Made by a program: the position numbers and the translations under genes | Source: Galbibacter sp038433465 | GTDB taxonomy: Bacteria > Bacteroidota > Bacteroidia > Flavobacteriales > Flavobacteriaceae | DNA length: 64,000 nt | Assembly (NCBI RefSeq): GCF_038433465.1 | Contig: NZ_JAESVF010000004.1 | Coordinates: 124,001 to 188,000, forward strand | Direction: 5' to 3' | Shown here: positions 54,102-60,931 of the stretch, in pieces | How the letters are laid out: every line of letters starts with the position of its first letter | Position numbering within the stretch: position 1 is the first letter of the stretch | Notes under the pieces: model-generated | The model's database searches: none | Seen by the model: the letters and a program-made list of their open reading frames with translations, nothing else | Told to the model about the DNA's origin: nothing

Positions 54102-55448
54102 TTAAGGGGTTGTTTTAATAAAAGGGATTTCTTGGCCGTTTTGATATAGAGTGAGCCCAACAACGGTGTTGTTTTCATCGCGTTCAAAAACAATTTTGGC
54201 TTTTACTACTTTATAGAAAAAGGTAGATTCCCCTTGGTAATACACAGGAAATTCTGGTTGTCCGCTTAGTTGTGCTTGAAGTGTATTTTCGAGCGCAATA
54301 AAATCGTATGAAAGTCCAAGACCGTCATTGAGATAATTCCCTTCGTATGCTATTAATTCTTCTGCTGAAATGTCTACAACTTTATGTGCTGTATCCAAAG
54401 GTTTTTTCTTCGGATCGATGAGGTGTTCTGCAATGTCTTCCGCAGGACTAGACCCCGAATTGGTCATAACGGCAATGACTCTTTTATTTTTTTTATCGAC
54501 TGCTAAAAAGGTTCTAAAACCACCAGTTCCGCCACCATGAAAAATAACTTGCTCGTTATTAATAAACCAACCGAGTCCGTGTTTTTGCATTTCCTGATCG
54601 GTAAATTGTGTAGTTGTTGCAACTTTTTGCGCCTTAGCTAAAGGGTTTTCTGGGTTTAAATAACTCTTTCCGTATTTTAATAAGTCTTTGATGGAAGCTT
54701 TTAAACCGCCAGCGGGCGCCATCGCTTTAAATGTCCAATGTGGAACTTCGTTGTTGCCAATATAACCTTTTGCATAGTTTGAAGTTTGTGCTTCGGGTAC
54801 TTTTAAAAAGGTGTTGTTAAGTGCCAAAGGTGTTAAAATATTTTTCTGAAGAAGATTTTTATAACTGTCTTTTTTATAGGTGGCAAGTAATTCGCCTAAA
54901 AGTCCAGCTCCGAGATTGGAGTATTCAAAATTTTTGTCGACTGTTTTTGGGATGTAGTGACTTAAAAATGAGTACATATCGTTTCTGGTGTAACTCGCAT
55001 ACGGATCTAATTGGTTTTGTAAATCCAAGTTGTTTGGCAATCGTGGCAATCCGCTTGAATGTGTAGACAAACTCTTTAACGTAACATTATTCCCTTTTTT
55101 ATCGGTAAGTTTTATAGAGTCGGGGAGTAAATTGTTAGCTGGTGTTTTTAAATCTAACGAATCGGTTACATTGAATTTGGCAAGTAGTAAACCAGTAAAA
55201 GTCTTTGTAATCGAACCGATTTCGTATAACGTATTTTCGTCTGCTTTTACTTTGTTGGCAACATCTTTATAGCCGTGAACGTAATAATGAGTTCCAGCAG
55301 AGTCTAAAACTCCAACTGCAATAGAAGGGTTTATTTTATTGGTTACTCGGTACTGAATTTCTTTCTTTACATTTTCAGGAATTTGAGAATAACCAAGGTG
55401 TATTGTGCATATAATTACCAGTAAAAAGGCAATGTACTTATGTTTCAT
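54102..55448 (-). CDS. Exported serine hydrolase (beta-lactamase / class C PBP-like)
   Basis: A 448-residue exported protein of the serine beta-lactamase-like superfamily. The Sec signal is about residues 1-22 (ending LGYSQ). The active-site SxxK is SITK (in EIGSITKTFTG), the tyrosine motif YSNLGAGLL, and the third motif HGGGTGG. A C-terminal beta domain of about 90 residues follows. It is probably a D-amino acid peptidase or esterase rather than an antibiotic-inactivating enzyme. I choose the ATG at 55448, since the signal peptide starts there. Confidence 0.85.
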   Translation of the reverse strand: MKHKYIAFLLVIICTIHLGYSQIPENVKKEIQYRVTNKINPSIAVGVLDSAGTHYYVHGYKDVANKVKADENTLYEIGSITKTFTGLLLAKFNVTDSLDLKTPANNLLPDSIKLTDKKGNNVTLKSLSTHSSGLPRLPNNLDLQNQLDPYASYTRNDMYSFLSHYIPKTVDKNFEYSNLGAGLLGELLATYKKDSYKNLLQKNILTPLALNNTFLKVPEAQTSNYAKGYIGNNEVPHWTFKAMAPAGGLKASIKDLLKYGKSYLNPENPLAKAQKVATTTQFTDQEMQKHGLGWFINNEQVIFHGGGTGGFRTFLAVDKKNKRVIAVMTNSGSSPAEDIAEHLIDPKKKPLDTAHKVVDISAEELIAYEGNYLNDGLGLSYDFIALENTLQAQLSGQPEFPVYYQGESTFFYKVVKAKIVFERDENNTVVGLTLYQNGQEIPFIKTTP

Positions 55449-55590
55449 GAGTTTGTTCTTAAACGGTTTGGGGTGTTTATCAATCTTCAAAAATCATCAT
55501 CAGCATAAAAATTAAGCACATTTAGGGCAAGAATGCTTAATAAAATAGGGGTAATTCTTTCATTTGTAAAGGTAATAAAGAGTTGGCAAT

Positions 55591-55617
55591 ATTTATAATA
55601 CTTCCCTTATTATAAAT
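55591..55617. promoter_or_regulatory. Inverted repeat upstream of the S1/P1 nuclease promoter
   Basis: Arms ATTTATAATA (55591-55600) and TATTATAAAT (55608-55617) are perfect 10-bp reverse complements with a 7-bp spacer. They sit 40 bp upstream of the TACTTTTG element. A-T richness makes chance more likely. Confidence 0.35.
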
Positions 55618-55656
55618 TTACAAGTATATTTAACATGCTCTTAAAGTTTAGAGTTT

Positions 55657-55664
55657 TACTTTTG
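55657..55664 (+). promoter_or_regulatory. Promoter -7 element (TACTTTTG) for the S1/P1 nuclease gene
   Basis: It matches TAnnTTTG. It lies 15 bases before the ATG at 55680 and inside the longer reading frame, which supports the 55680 start. Confidence 0.5.
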
Positions 55665-55679
55665 CCAAAAACTAAATTT

Positions 55680-56453
55680 ATGCGATTACTATTTACATTA
55701 TTCATTTTAATAAGTCAGTTAGCAGTAGCAAATACGGCTCCTTTTTGGGGACAAACAGGTCATAGAGTTGTAGGAGAAGTTGCCCAAGAAAACATAAAAA
55801 ATAGCACCAAAAGAAAGATTGAAAAATTGTTAAATGGTCAATCATTGGCAATGGTTGCTACCTATGCCGATGAAATAAAATCTGATAAAAGATTTAGAGG
55901 TTTTAGCCCATGGCATTACGTGAACTTTCCTTTTGATAAAAATTATACCGATGTAACTCCTAGTGAAGATGGAGATATTGTTATGGGAATTGAAAAATGT
56001 ATTGCTGTTATAAAAGATGAAAATGCTTCTGCGGAAGACAAAGCGTTTTACTTAAAGTTATTGATTCATTTTGTTGGAGATTTACACCAACCTTTACATG
56101 TTGGAAGAGCTGAAGATAAAGGAGGAAACGACGTGCAAGTACAGTGGTTTGGAAAAGGGAGCAACTTACACCGTGTTTGGGATAGCGATATGATAGACTC
56201 TTACGGAATGAGTTACAGCGAGCTTTCTGAGAATTTGCCAGTGTATACAAAACAACAAAAAAAGGCAATTACCGAAGGTACTTTGTTGGACTGGGTGAAA
56301 GAATCTCAAGCGGTAGCAATAAAAGTATATGCCTCTGCCGAAGTAGGAGAGAAGCTAAGTTACAATTATATGTACGACAACTTCGACACCGTAAAAGTAC
56401 AACTCGAAAAAGGTGGTTTGCGGTTGGCAAAAATTTTAGATGAAATCTTTTAA
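55680..56453 (+). CDS. S1/P1-type nuclease, exported
   Basis: A 257-residue zinc-dependent single-strand nuclease. The Sec signal is about residues 1-18 (SQLAVANTA). The mature N-terminus FWGQTGHRVVGEVA supplies the Trp/His ligands of the tri-zinc site. Further ligands are in WHYVNFP, LLIHFVGDLHQPLHVG (His/Asp) and GNDVQVQWFG. A WD segment in LHRVWDSDMI is also conserved. It probably acts in the periplasm for nucleic-acid degradation or phosphate scavenging. The start is set at 55680 by the promoter element and signal peptide. Confidence 0.9.
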   Translation: MRLLFTLFILISQLAVANTAPFWGQTGHRVVGEVAQENIKNSTKRKIEKLLNGQSLAMVATYADEIKSDKRFRGFSPWHYVNFPFDKNYTDVTPSEDGDIVMGIEKCIAVIKDENASAEDKAFYLKLLIHFVGDLHQPLHVGRAEDKGGNDVQVQWFGKGSNLHRVWDSDMIDSYGMSYSELSENLPVYTKQQKKAITEGTLLDWVKESQAVAIKVYASAEVGEKLSYNYMYDNFDTVKVQLEKGGLRLAKILDEIF

Positions 56454-56458
56454 ACGAT

Positions 56459-57310
56459 TTAATTAATAACCTCTAAGCGATATTGCTTAGGGGTTTTTTT
56501 AAACCTGCTTTTAAAGGTTTTTGTAAGATGACTCTCGTCGGTAAACCCTAATTCGTAACCAATTTCAGAAATGGAGTAATTGGTGTTTTTTAGGCGATAT
56601 TTTACAAGCATTAGTTTATAATTTATAATGTACTGTCTAATGCTCTCTCCAGTTTCTTTTTTAAACAAGTGAACAATATTTGCTTGCGACATATTGAATT
56701 TTTCTGCTAAGCTTTCAATTTTTATAAGTTCTGGTTCGTAAACATGTGTACGGATGTACGCCAAAATTTGATCGGATTTTTTCATGTTTACACTAGCCGA
56801 AGCATCTTTGTTTGGCGCGTATTTTTTTATAATGTTTCGAGCGATAATACTTAAGGAAGTTGTAATTCCGTTGGTGATAATGCTCCAGAAAAATTCGTCT
56901 TGATTTTTAAATTCAACAATTATAAAATCGTGAATACGCCAAAGTCGCTCTCTATCTTCTTCGTTGATAATACAATCGCCAGGCATCATGTTTGGATGGT
57001 GCAAAATATGCTCGATATTTTCTAACCATACTTTTCTGTCTGGTAAATTAGACTTGTTGGAAAAAATAATTTCAGTAAAATTAAAAGCCGAATATTTTGT
57101 TGGTACAACAGGCTGTAGCTGGTGATAATCTTGAGGTGCTAACAAAAAGATACTTTCACTTTGATAGGGCACGTGTATATCGTTGATGAGGTAAGTCCCT
57201 TCACCTTCTTTGATATAAACAATTTGAAAATAATTATGCTTTTGTTGTTTGGTTTCATTTTCAAAAACCTCGCCTTGCACAATCGAAAACCCATCGTGAA
57301 ATCCGTTCAT
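56459..57310 (-). CDS. AraC-family transcriptional regulator
   Basis: A 283-residue regulator. An N-terminal cupin domain (about 20-100, e.g. FQIVYIKEGEGTYLIN) probably binds a ligand. The C-terminal AraC DNA-binding domain has two helix-turn-helix units (about 185-280), ending FTDESHLTKTFKSRFKKTPKQYR. It borders the tandem structured array on the side opposite a second AraC gene. It lies divergent to the array's transcription direction. Its target is unknown. Confidence 0.85.
   Translation of the reverse strand: MNGFHDGFSIVQGEVFENETKQQKHNYFQIVYIKEGEGTYLINDIHVPYQSESIFLLAPQDYHQLQPVVPTKYSAFNFTEIIFSNKSNLPDRKVWLENIEHILHHPNMMPGDCIINEEDRERLWRIHDFIIVEFKNQDEFFWSIITNGITTSLSIIARNIIKKYAPNKDASASVNMKKSDQILAYIRTHVYEPELIKIESLAEKFNMSQANIVHLFKKETGESIRQYIINYKLMLVKYRLKNTNYSISEIGYELGFTDESHLTKTFKSRFKKTPKQYRLEVIN
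56468..56500 (+). terminator. Terminator of the S1/P1 nuclease gene, inside the AraC 3' coding end
   Basis: AACCTCTAAGC (56468-56478) pairs with GCTTAGGGGTT (56485-56495), followed by T7. The stem is also the antisense of the AraC gene's last codons. Confidence 0.65.
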
Positions 57311-57359
57311 TACGTACCTAAGTATTTATAATCAGTTAATTAAATCAAAAATAGAAAAT

Positions 57360-57743
57360 TTCTAACTAGTTTTTACAAGTTTTTAAGGTTATTCCTACTG
57401 TAACTTTGTAGTGTAATTAAAAAGGAATACAAAAAGTTCATATAAATAGGTTTCATAATAGTGATGTTTAGATTTCATCATTTTTAGATTTTTTTGATTG
57501 GTTAGTTTGAAAAGTCGTACTCCCCCCAAGCCTAACCCCCAAACCGTACGACTTTTCTTTTTAAAGAAATATATGTTCTCATAATATAAGTTAGTTTGAT
57601 TATTTTTTAAGTTGGTTAGTAGAAAAGGCCGTGTTTCATCCCTAAGAAATGTGGCCTTTTCGTATTTAATAAAAATTGTGACTTCATCTAAAAAAGGCAA
57701 TTTTTCAACCAGATTGTACAAGTTTTGTGGAAGAAGAGTGGCG
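57360..57743 (+). ncRNA. Tandem structured unit 1 (divergent copy)
   Basis: Promoter element TAACTTTG (57401-57408). Hairpin A1 is 57509-57557, a 12-bp stem GAAAAGTCGTAC / GTACGACTTTTC with a loop containing CCCCCC. Hairpin B1 is 57622-57661, stem GAAAAGGCC / GGCCTTTTC. Each is preceded by TTGGTTAGT. No protein gene fits, and the 17-codon frame of the other units is not intact here. Confidence 0.7.
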
Positions 57744-58122
57744 TATCTTTGTACTGTTATCAAACGGTAACACGTTCTTTAAAAATAGTTTTCATAATTA
57801 GAATGGTTCGATTTCATAGATCGAATTATTATAAGTTTTTTGATTGGTTAGTATAGAAGAGTCGTACTTTCCCCCTATACCCAAAATCGTGCGACTCTTT
57901 TATTTTTTACGCCTTCAAAAACAGAAAACATAGAACACCAAAAGCGTAAATTATATTTTCATATATATAAAGATTGTTTGATTATTTTTTAAGTTGGTTA
58001 GTAAGAAAAGCCACATTTCTATCAGGAGTGTGGCTTTTTCGTATTTAATAGAAATTGTGACTTCATCTAAAAAGGGCAATTTTTCAACCAGATTCTACAA
58101 GTTTTAAGGAAGAAGAGTGGCG
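57744..58122 (+). ncRNA. Tandem structured unit 2
   Basis: Promoter element TATCTTTG (57744-57751) with TTG at 57725-57727 (16-base spacer). There is a short stem TTCGAT / ATCGAA. Hairpin A2 is 57857-57899 (AGAGTCGTAC / GTGCGACTCT, C5 in the loop, T run after). Hairpin B2 is 58005-58040 (AAAAGCCACA / TGTGGCTTTT). A 17-codon frame, MVRFHRSNYYKFFDWLV (57803-57856), ends one base before hairpin A2. Confidence 0.75.
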
Positions 58123-58507
58123 TATCTTTGTACTGTTATCAAACGGTAACACGTTCTTTAAAAATAGTTTTCATAATTAGAATGGTTCGATTTCATAGAT
58201 CGAATTATTATAAGTTTTTTGATTGGTTAGTATAGAAGAGTCGTACTTTCCCCCTATACCCAAAATCGTGCGACTCTTTTATTTTTTTACGCCTTCAAAA
58301 ACAGAAAACATAGAACACCAAAAGCGTAAATTATATTTTCATATATATAAAGATTGTTTGATTATTTTTTAAGTTGGTTAGTAAGAAAAGCCACATTTCT
58401 ATCAGGAGTGTGGCTTTTTTTATGCTGAATTAAGACAGAAAGTAACTTCATTTAAAAAAGGCAATTTTTCAACCAGATTGTACAAGTTTTGAGGAAGAAG
58501 AGTGGCG
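58123..58507 (+). ncRNA. Tandem structured unit 3
   Basis: Near-identical to unit 2. TATCTTTG is at 58123-58130, hairpin A3 at 58236-58278, hairpin B3 at 58385-58420, and the same 17-codon frame at 58182-58235. The -33 TTG is altered (TTTTAAG). Confidence 0.75.
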
Positions 58508-58810
58508 TATCTTTGAACTGTTATCAAACGATAACACGTTCTTTAAAAATAGTTTTCATAATTAGAATGGTTCGATTTTATAGATCGAATTATTATAAGT
58601 TTTTTGATTGGTTAGTATAGAAGAGTCGTACTTCCCCCTATACCCAAAACTGTGCGACTCTTTTATTTTTTACGCCATCAAAAACAGAAAACATAGAATA
58701 CCAAAAGCGTAAATTATATTTTCATATATATTAAAGATTGTTTGATTATTTTTTAAGTTGGTTAGTAAGAAAAGCCACATTTCTATCAGGAGTGTGGCTT
58801 TTTTTTATAC
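58508..58810 (+). ncRNA. Tandem structured unit 4
   Basis: TATCTTTG is at 58508-58515, hairpin A4 at 58622-58663 and hairpin B4 at 58769-58808 with a long T run. The 17-codon frame at 58567-58620 has His5 changed to Tyr. The unit ends 18 bases before the stop codon of the convergent AraC gene. Confidence 0.75.
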
Positions 58811-58827
58811 TTAAAATAGAATAGTAC

Positions 58828-59703
58828 TTAATCTTCTATTACTGTTTTAAGTTCGTTTCTGTATTGCGAAGGCGTTTTTCCAGTGAATTTTTTAAAAGAT
58901 TTATTGAAGTACGAAAAATTGTTAAATCCGCTTTCAAAACAAATGTCGGTAATACCAATTGGTTTTTCGGCAAGTAATTTTGATGCATGAACAAGTCTGT
59001 ATTCATTTACAAAATGCGTAAATGTTTTCCCTGTAATTTGTTTGAAGTAGCGACAAAAAGAAGGAACTGTCATTCCAGAAATGTTTGCAATTTCTTCTAA
59101 AGAGATAGGTTTCTGAAAATTTTTTTTAACATAATTAAACACAATGTTTATTCGATCGTTGTCTTGAACATCGGCTTGCATCGAGAAGCCTTCAGCATTT
59201 AGTATTTGATAATCTTCAGAAAGTTGTAGTTCATTTAAAACAGAAAGAAACCCTAAAAGGCGTTCAAAACTATTGAGTTTTTCGAGCGCTTCAATTTTAT
59301 CTCCTATTATTTCTTTTGTTTTCCCAGTAAATGCCAATCCGCCTTTACACCTTTTAAAGAGAAGGTTAATATTGTTCATTTCGGGTTTCGACATTAATTC
59401 GGCTCCCAAAAAATCGGGAAGCATTTGAATTACAATTTCGTTTTCATTTCCTGTAAACTTATCTGTAAAACCACAGTGTGGTAAATTCGATCCGATAAGG
59501 ATTAAATCTCCTTCTGTGTAATAAGAAATATGACTCCCAATTTGCCTTTTTCCTGCACCTCCTTTTACATACACCAACTCAATTTCGGGATGATAATGCC
59601 AATATGAGGTGTTTTGATTTTGATTTTCATCAAACTTAATAAACGAAAAAGAACTGCCAAAAGTTGGGTTAATGACTTCTAATGCAGGCTTTTTAATACT
59701 CAT
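58828..59703 (-). CDS. AraC-family transcriptional regulator (cupin type)
   Basis: A 291-residue regulator. A cupin-like sensory domain contains HYHPEIELVYVKGGAGKRQIG (centred on residue 45) and PHCGFTDKF. The AraC DNA-binding domain (about 185-285) includes ISGMTVPSFCRYFKQITGKTF and FNNFSYFNKSFKKFTGKTPSQYR, each in the expected place. It is divergent from the exported protein at 59928, with two inverted repeats between them, so it may regulate that gene. Confidence 0.87.
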   Translation of the reverse strand: MSIKKPALEVINPTFGSSFSFIKFDENQNQNTSYWHYHPEIELVYVKGGAGKRQIGSHISYYTEGDLILIGSNLPHCGFTDKFTGNENEIVIQMLPDFLGAELMSKPEMNNINLLFKRCKGGLAFTGKTKEIIGDKIEALEKLNSFERLLGFLSVLNELQLSEDYQILNAEGFSMQADVQDNDRINIVFNYVKKNFQKPISLEEIANISGMTVPSFCRYFKQITGKTFTHFVNEYRLVHASKLLAEKPIGITDICFESGFNNFSYFNKSFKKFTGKTPSQYRNELKTVIED

Positions 59704-59773
59704 ATCAATTTTTGTTTTTCAGTATAAAATTATACTATGTTGTAGGTACAAATATACAAAATATTACCATAAA

Positions 59774-59826
59774 CATGTTCTATTTTAACATGAATACTAA
59801 ATTAACATATTAACCACGTTAATTTA
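59774..59826. promoter_or_regulatory. Two inverted repeats between divergent genes (candidate operators)
   Basis: CATGTT / AACATG at 59774-59792, and TAAATTAAC / GTTAATTTA at 59798-59826 (9-bp perfect arms, 11-bp spacer). Both lie between the AraC gene and the promoter of the 59928 gene. Confidence 0.45.
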
Positions 59827-59874
59827 GTGCATAAACTTGAAAATCTAGATGTATTTTAACCTCAATAAGCGCTG

Positions 59875-59882
59875 TACATTTG
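59875..59882 (+). promoter_or_regulatory. Promoter -7 element (TACATTTG) for the 59928 gene
   Basis: It matches TAnnTTTG and lies 45 bases before the ATG. Confidence 0.5.
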
Positions 59883-59927
59883 TAATGTAGTTAAAATAAA
59901 TGTTTAACCATCAAAAAATTGCTAAAG

Positions 59928-60524
59928 ATGAGAAAGACTTTCAAAAACAGTATGCTAGTTGTAGTATTGAGTATTGCAACTTTAGGAATGATTAGAGCCA
60001 ACGATTTTTACTTATCAGTAAAAAAGGATGACAACAGAACTGTTGATTTATTTTTAGAGCAGACCAACCAACCTGTAGCAATTTCTTTTGTAGATGCAAA
60101 GGGAGAGGTTTTATATAATTATGAATACAAAGAATTACCAACAAATGTAAAGCGTTACAGATTTGATGGTATTCCAGCAGGAACTTACTATTTTGTTGTT
60201 GAAGACGACATTAAAATAGAAAGAGTACCAGTAGTTTTTACCGTAGGGGAAACAATTGTTAAAAGAGAAAAAGAAGAAGTTACTTACAAACCAAACTTCA
60301 GAAAAGATGGTGCTGTTATGAGTGTTAACATGCTTAGCCCAGATGAAGCTCCTGTAAGCGTTAAAGTTTACAACGAGACAACAAACGAGCTTGTACACGA
60401 AGAAGTACTTAAAGGATCTAAAAGTCTTGGAAAAAGATTTGATTTTTCTAAAGCTGAAAAAGGATCTTACAGATTTGAAGTTACTCGTAAAGGTGACACA
60501 TTTTACAAAACAGTTAGCTTGTAA
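59928..60524 (+). CDS. Exported two-domain beta-sandwich protein of unknown function
   Basis: A 198-residue protein with a Sec signal (about 1-24, ending MIRAND). Two similar Ig-like halves follow: residues about 25-105 (YLSVKKDDNRTVDLFLE ... GTYYFVVEDD) and about 110-198 (SVNMLSPDEAPVSVKVYNE ... GSYRFEVTRKGD). It is periplasmic or surface exposed, with no catalytic motif. Similar small proteins are common in flavobacteria without known function. I use the ATG at 59928, not the TTG three codons upstream. A terminator follows. Confidence 0.72.
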   Translation: MRKTFKNSMLVVVLSIATLGMIRANDFYLSVKKDDNRTVDLFLEQTNQPVAISFVDAKGEVLYNYEYKELPTNVKRYRFDGIPAGTYYFVVEDDIKIERVPVVFTVGETIVKREKEEVTYKPNFRKDGAVMSVNMLSPDEAPVSVKVYNETTNELVHEEVLKGSKSLGKRFDFSKAEKGSYRFEVTRKGDTFYKTVSL

Positions 60525-60547
60525 TCTTACATTAGATTTTAAAGTTG

Positions 60548-60580
60548 AAAAAGGGAGGTGTTAGAACTCCCTTTTTTTTT
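60548..60580 (+). terminator. Terminator after the 59928 gene
   Basis: AAAAAGGGAG / CTCCCTTTTT with a 9-base loop and a T9 tail. Confidence 0.8.
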
Positions 60581-60583
60581 GCT

Positions 60584-60931
60584 CTATAGGTAAGCGTAAG
60601 CCCAAAACATTAACAAAAACTGAAAGGGCACTCTTAATACCAACACCCATCTTGGCGCAACTTTTTCAAATTTTTTATCATTCAGCATATAAATGTGTAC
60701 AGGAATAAAAGCAATTAGCATTGCAATAATTCCCCAAAGCGCCAGTGTTTTAAAGCTAGTAAATAACAGTACGCCAAGTGCAATTTCTACCAACCCACTT
60801 AGATATACAATTCCCTTTTTATTTGTAAAGTACGGAGGCACAATGCTTATATACATTTTAGGTTTTACAAAATGTAAAATCCCCGCAATTATATAAACAG
60901 TTGCCATGAAGTAAAAGTGCCAATTATCCAT
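60584..60931 (-). CDS. DoxX-like small membrane protein
   Basis: A 115-residue integral membrane protein with four hydrophobic helices and the DoxX-type pattern (YIIAGILHFVKPKMYISIVPPY near the start, LSGLVEIALGVLLF in the middle). Function is not known; relatives are linked to redox or sulphur metabolism. I take the ATG at 60931, which overlaps the end of the upstream peptidase gene by 8 bases. This indicates translational coupling; the ATG further upstream would lie deep within that gene. Confidence 0.72.
   Translation of the reverse strand: MDNWHFYFMATVYIIAGILHFVKPKMYISIVPPYFTNKKGIVYLSGLVEIALGVLLFTSFKTLALWGIIAMLIAFIPVHIYMLNDKKFEKVAPRWVLVLRVPFQFLLMFWAYAYL

Noticed and set aside
55635..55679. 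Upstream ATG for the S1/P1 nuclease
   Set aside because: The extra 15 residues precede a complete signal peptide, and the likely promoter element lies within them.
57395..57763. 122-codon minus-strand reading frame across the first array unit
   Set aside because: It runs antisense through both stem-loops and repeats. Its composition is explained by the stem-loop sequence, and it has no recognisable family.
57360..58810. CRISPR array
   Set aside because: The units are about 345-385 bp and nearly identical throughout units 2-4. There are no short repeats alternating with unique spacers, and no cas genes are present.
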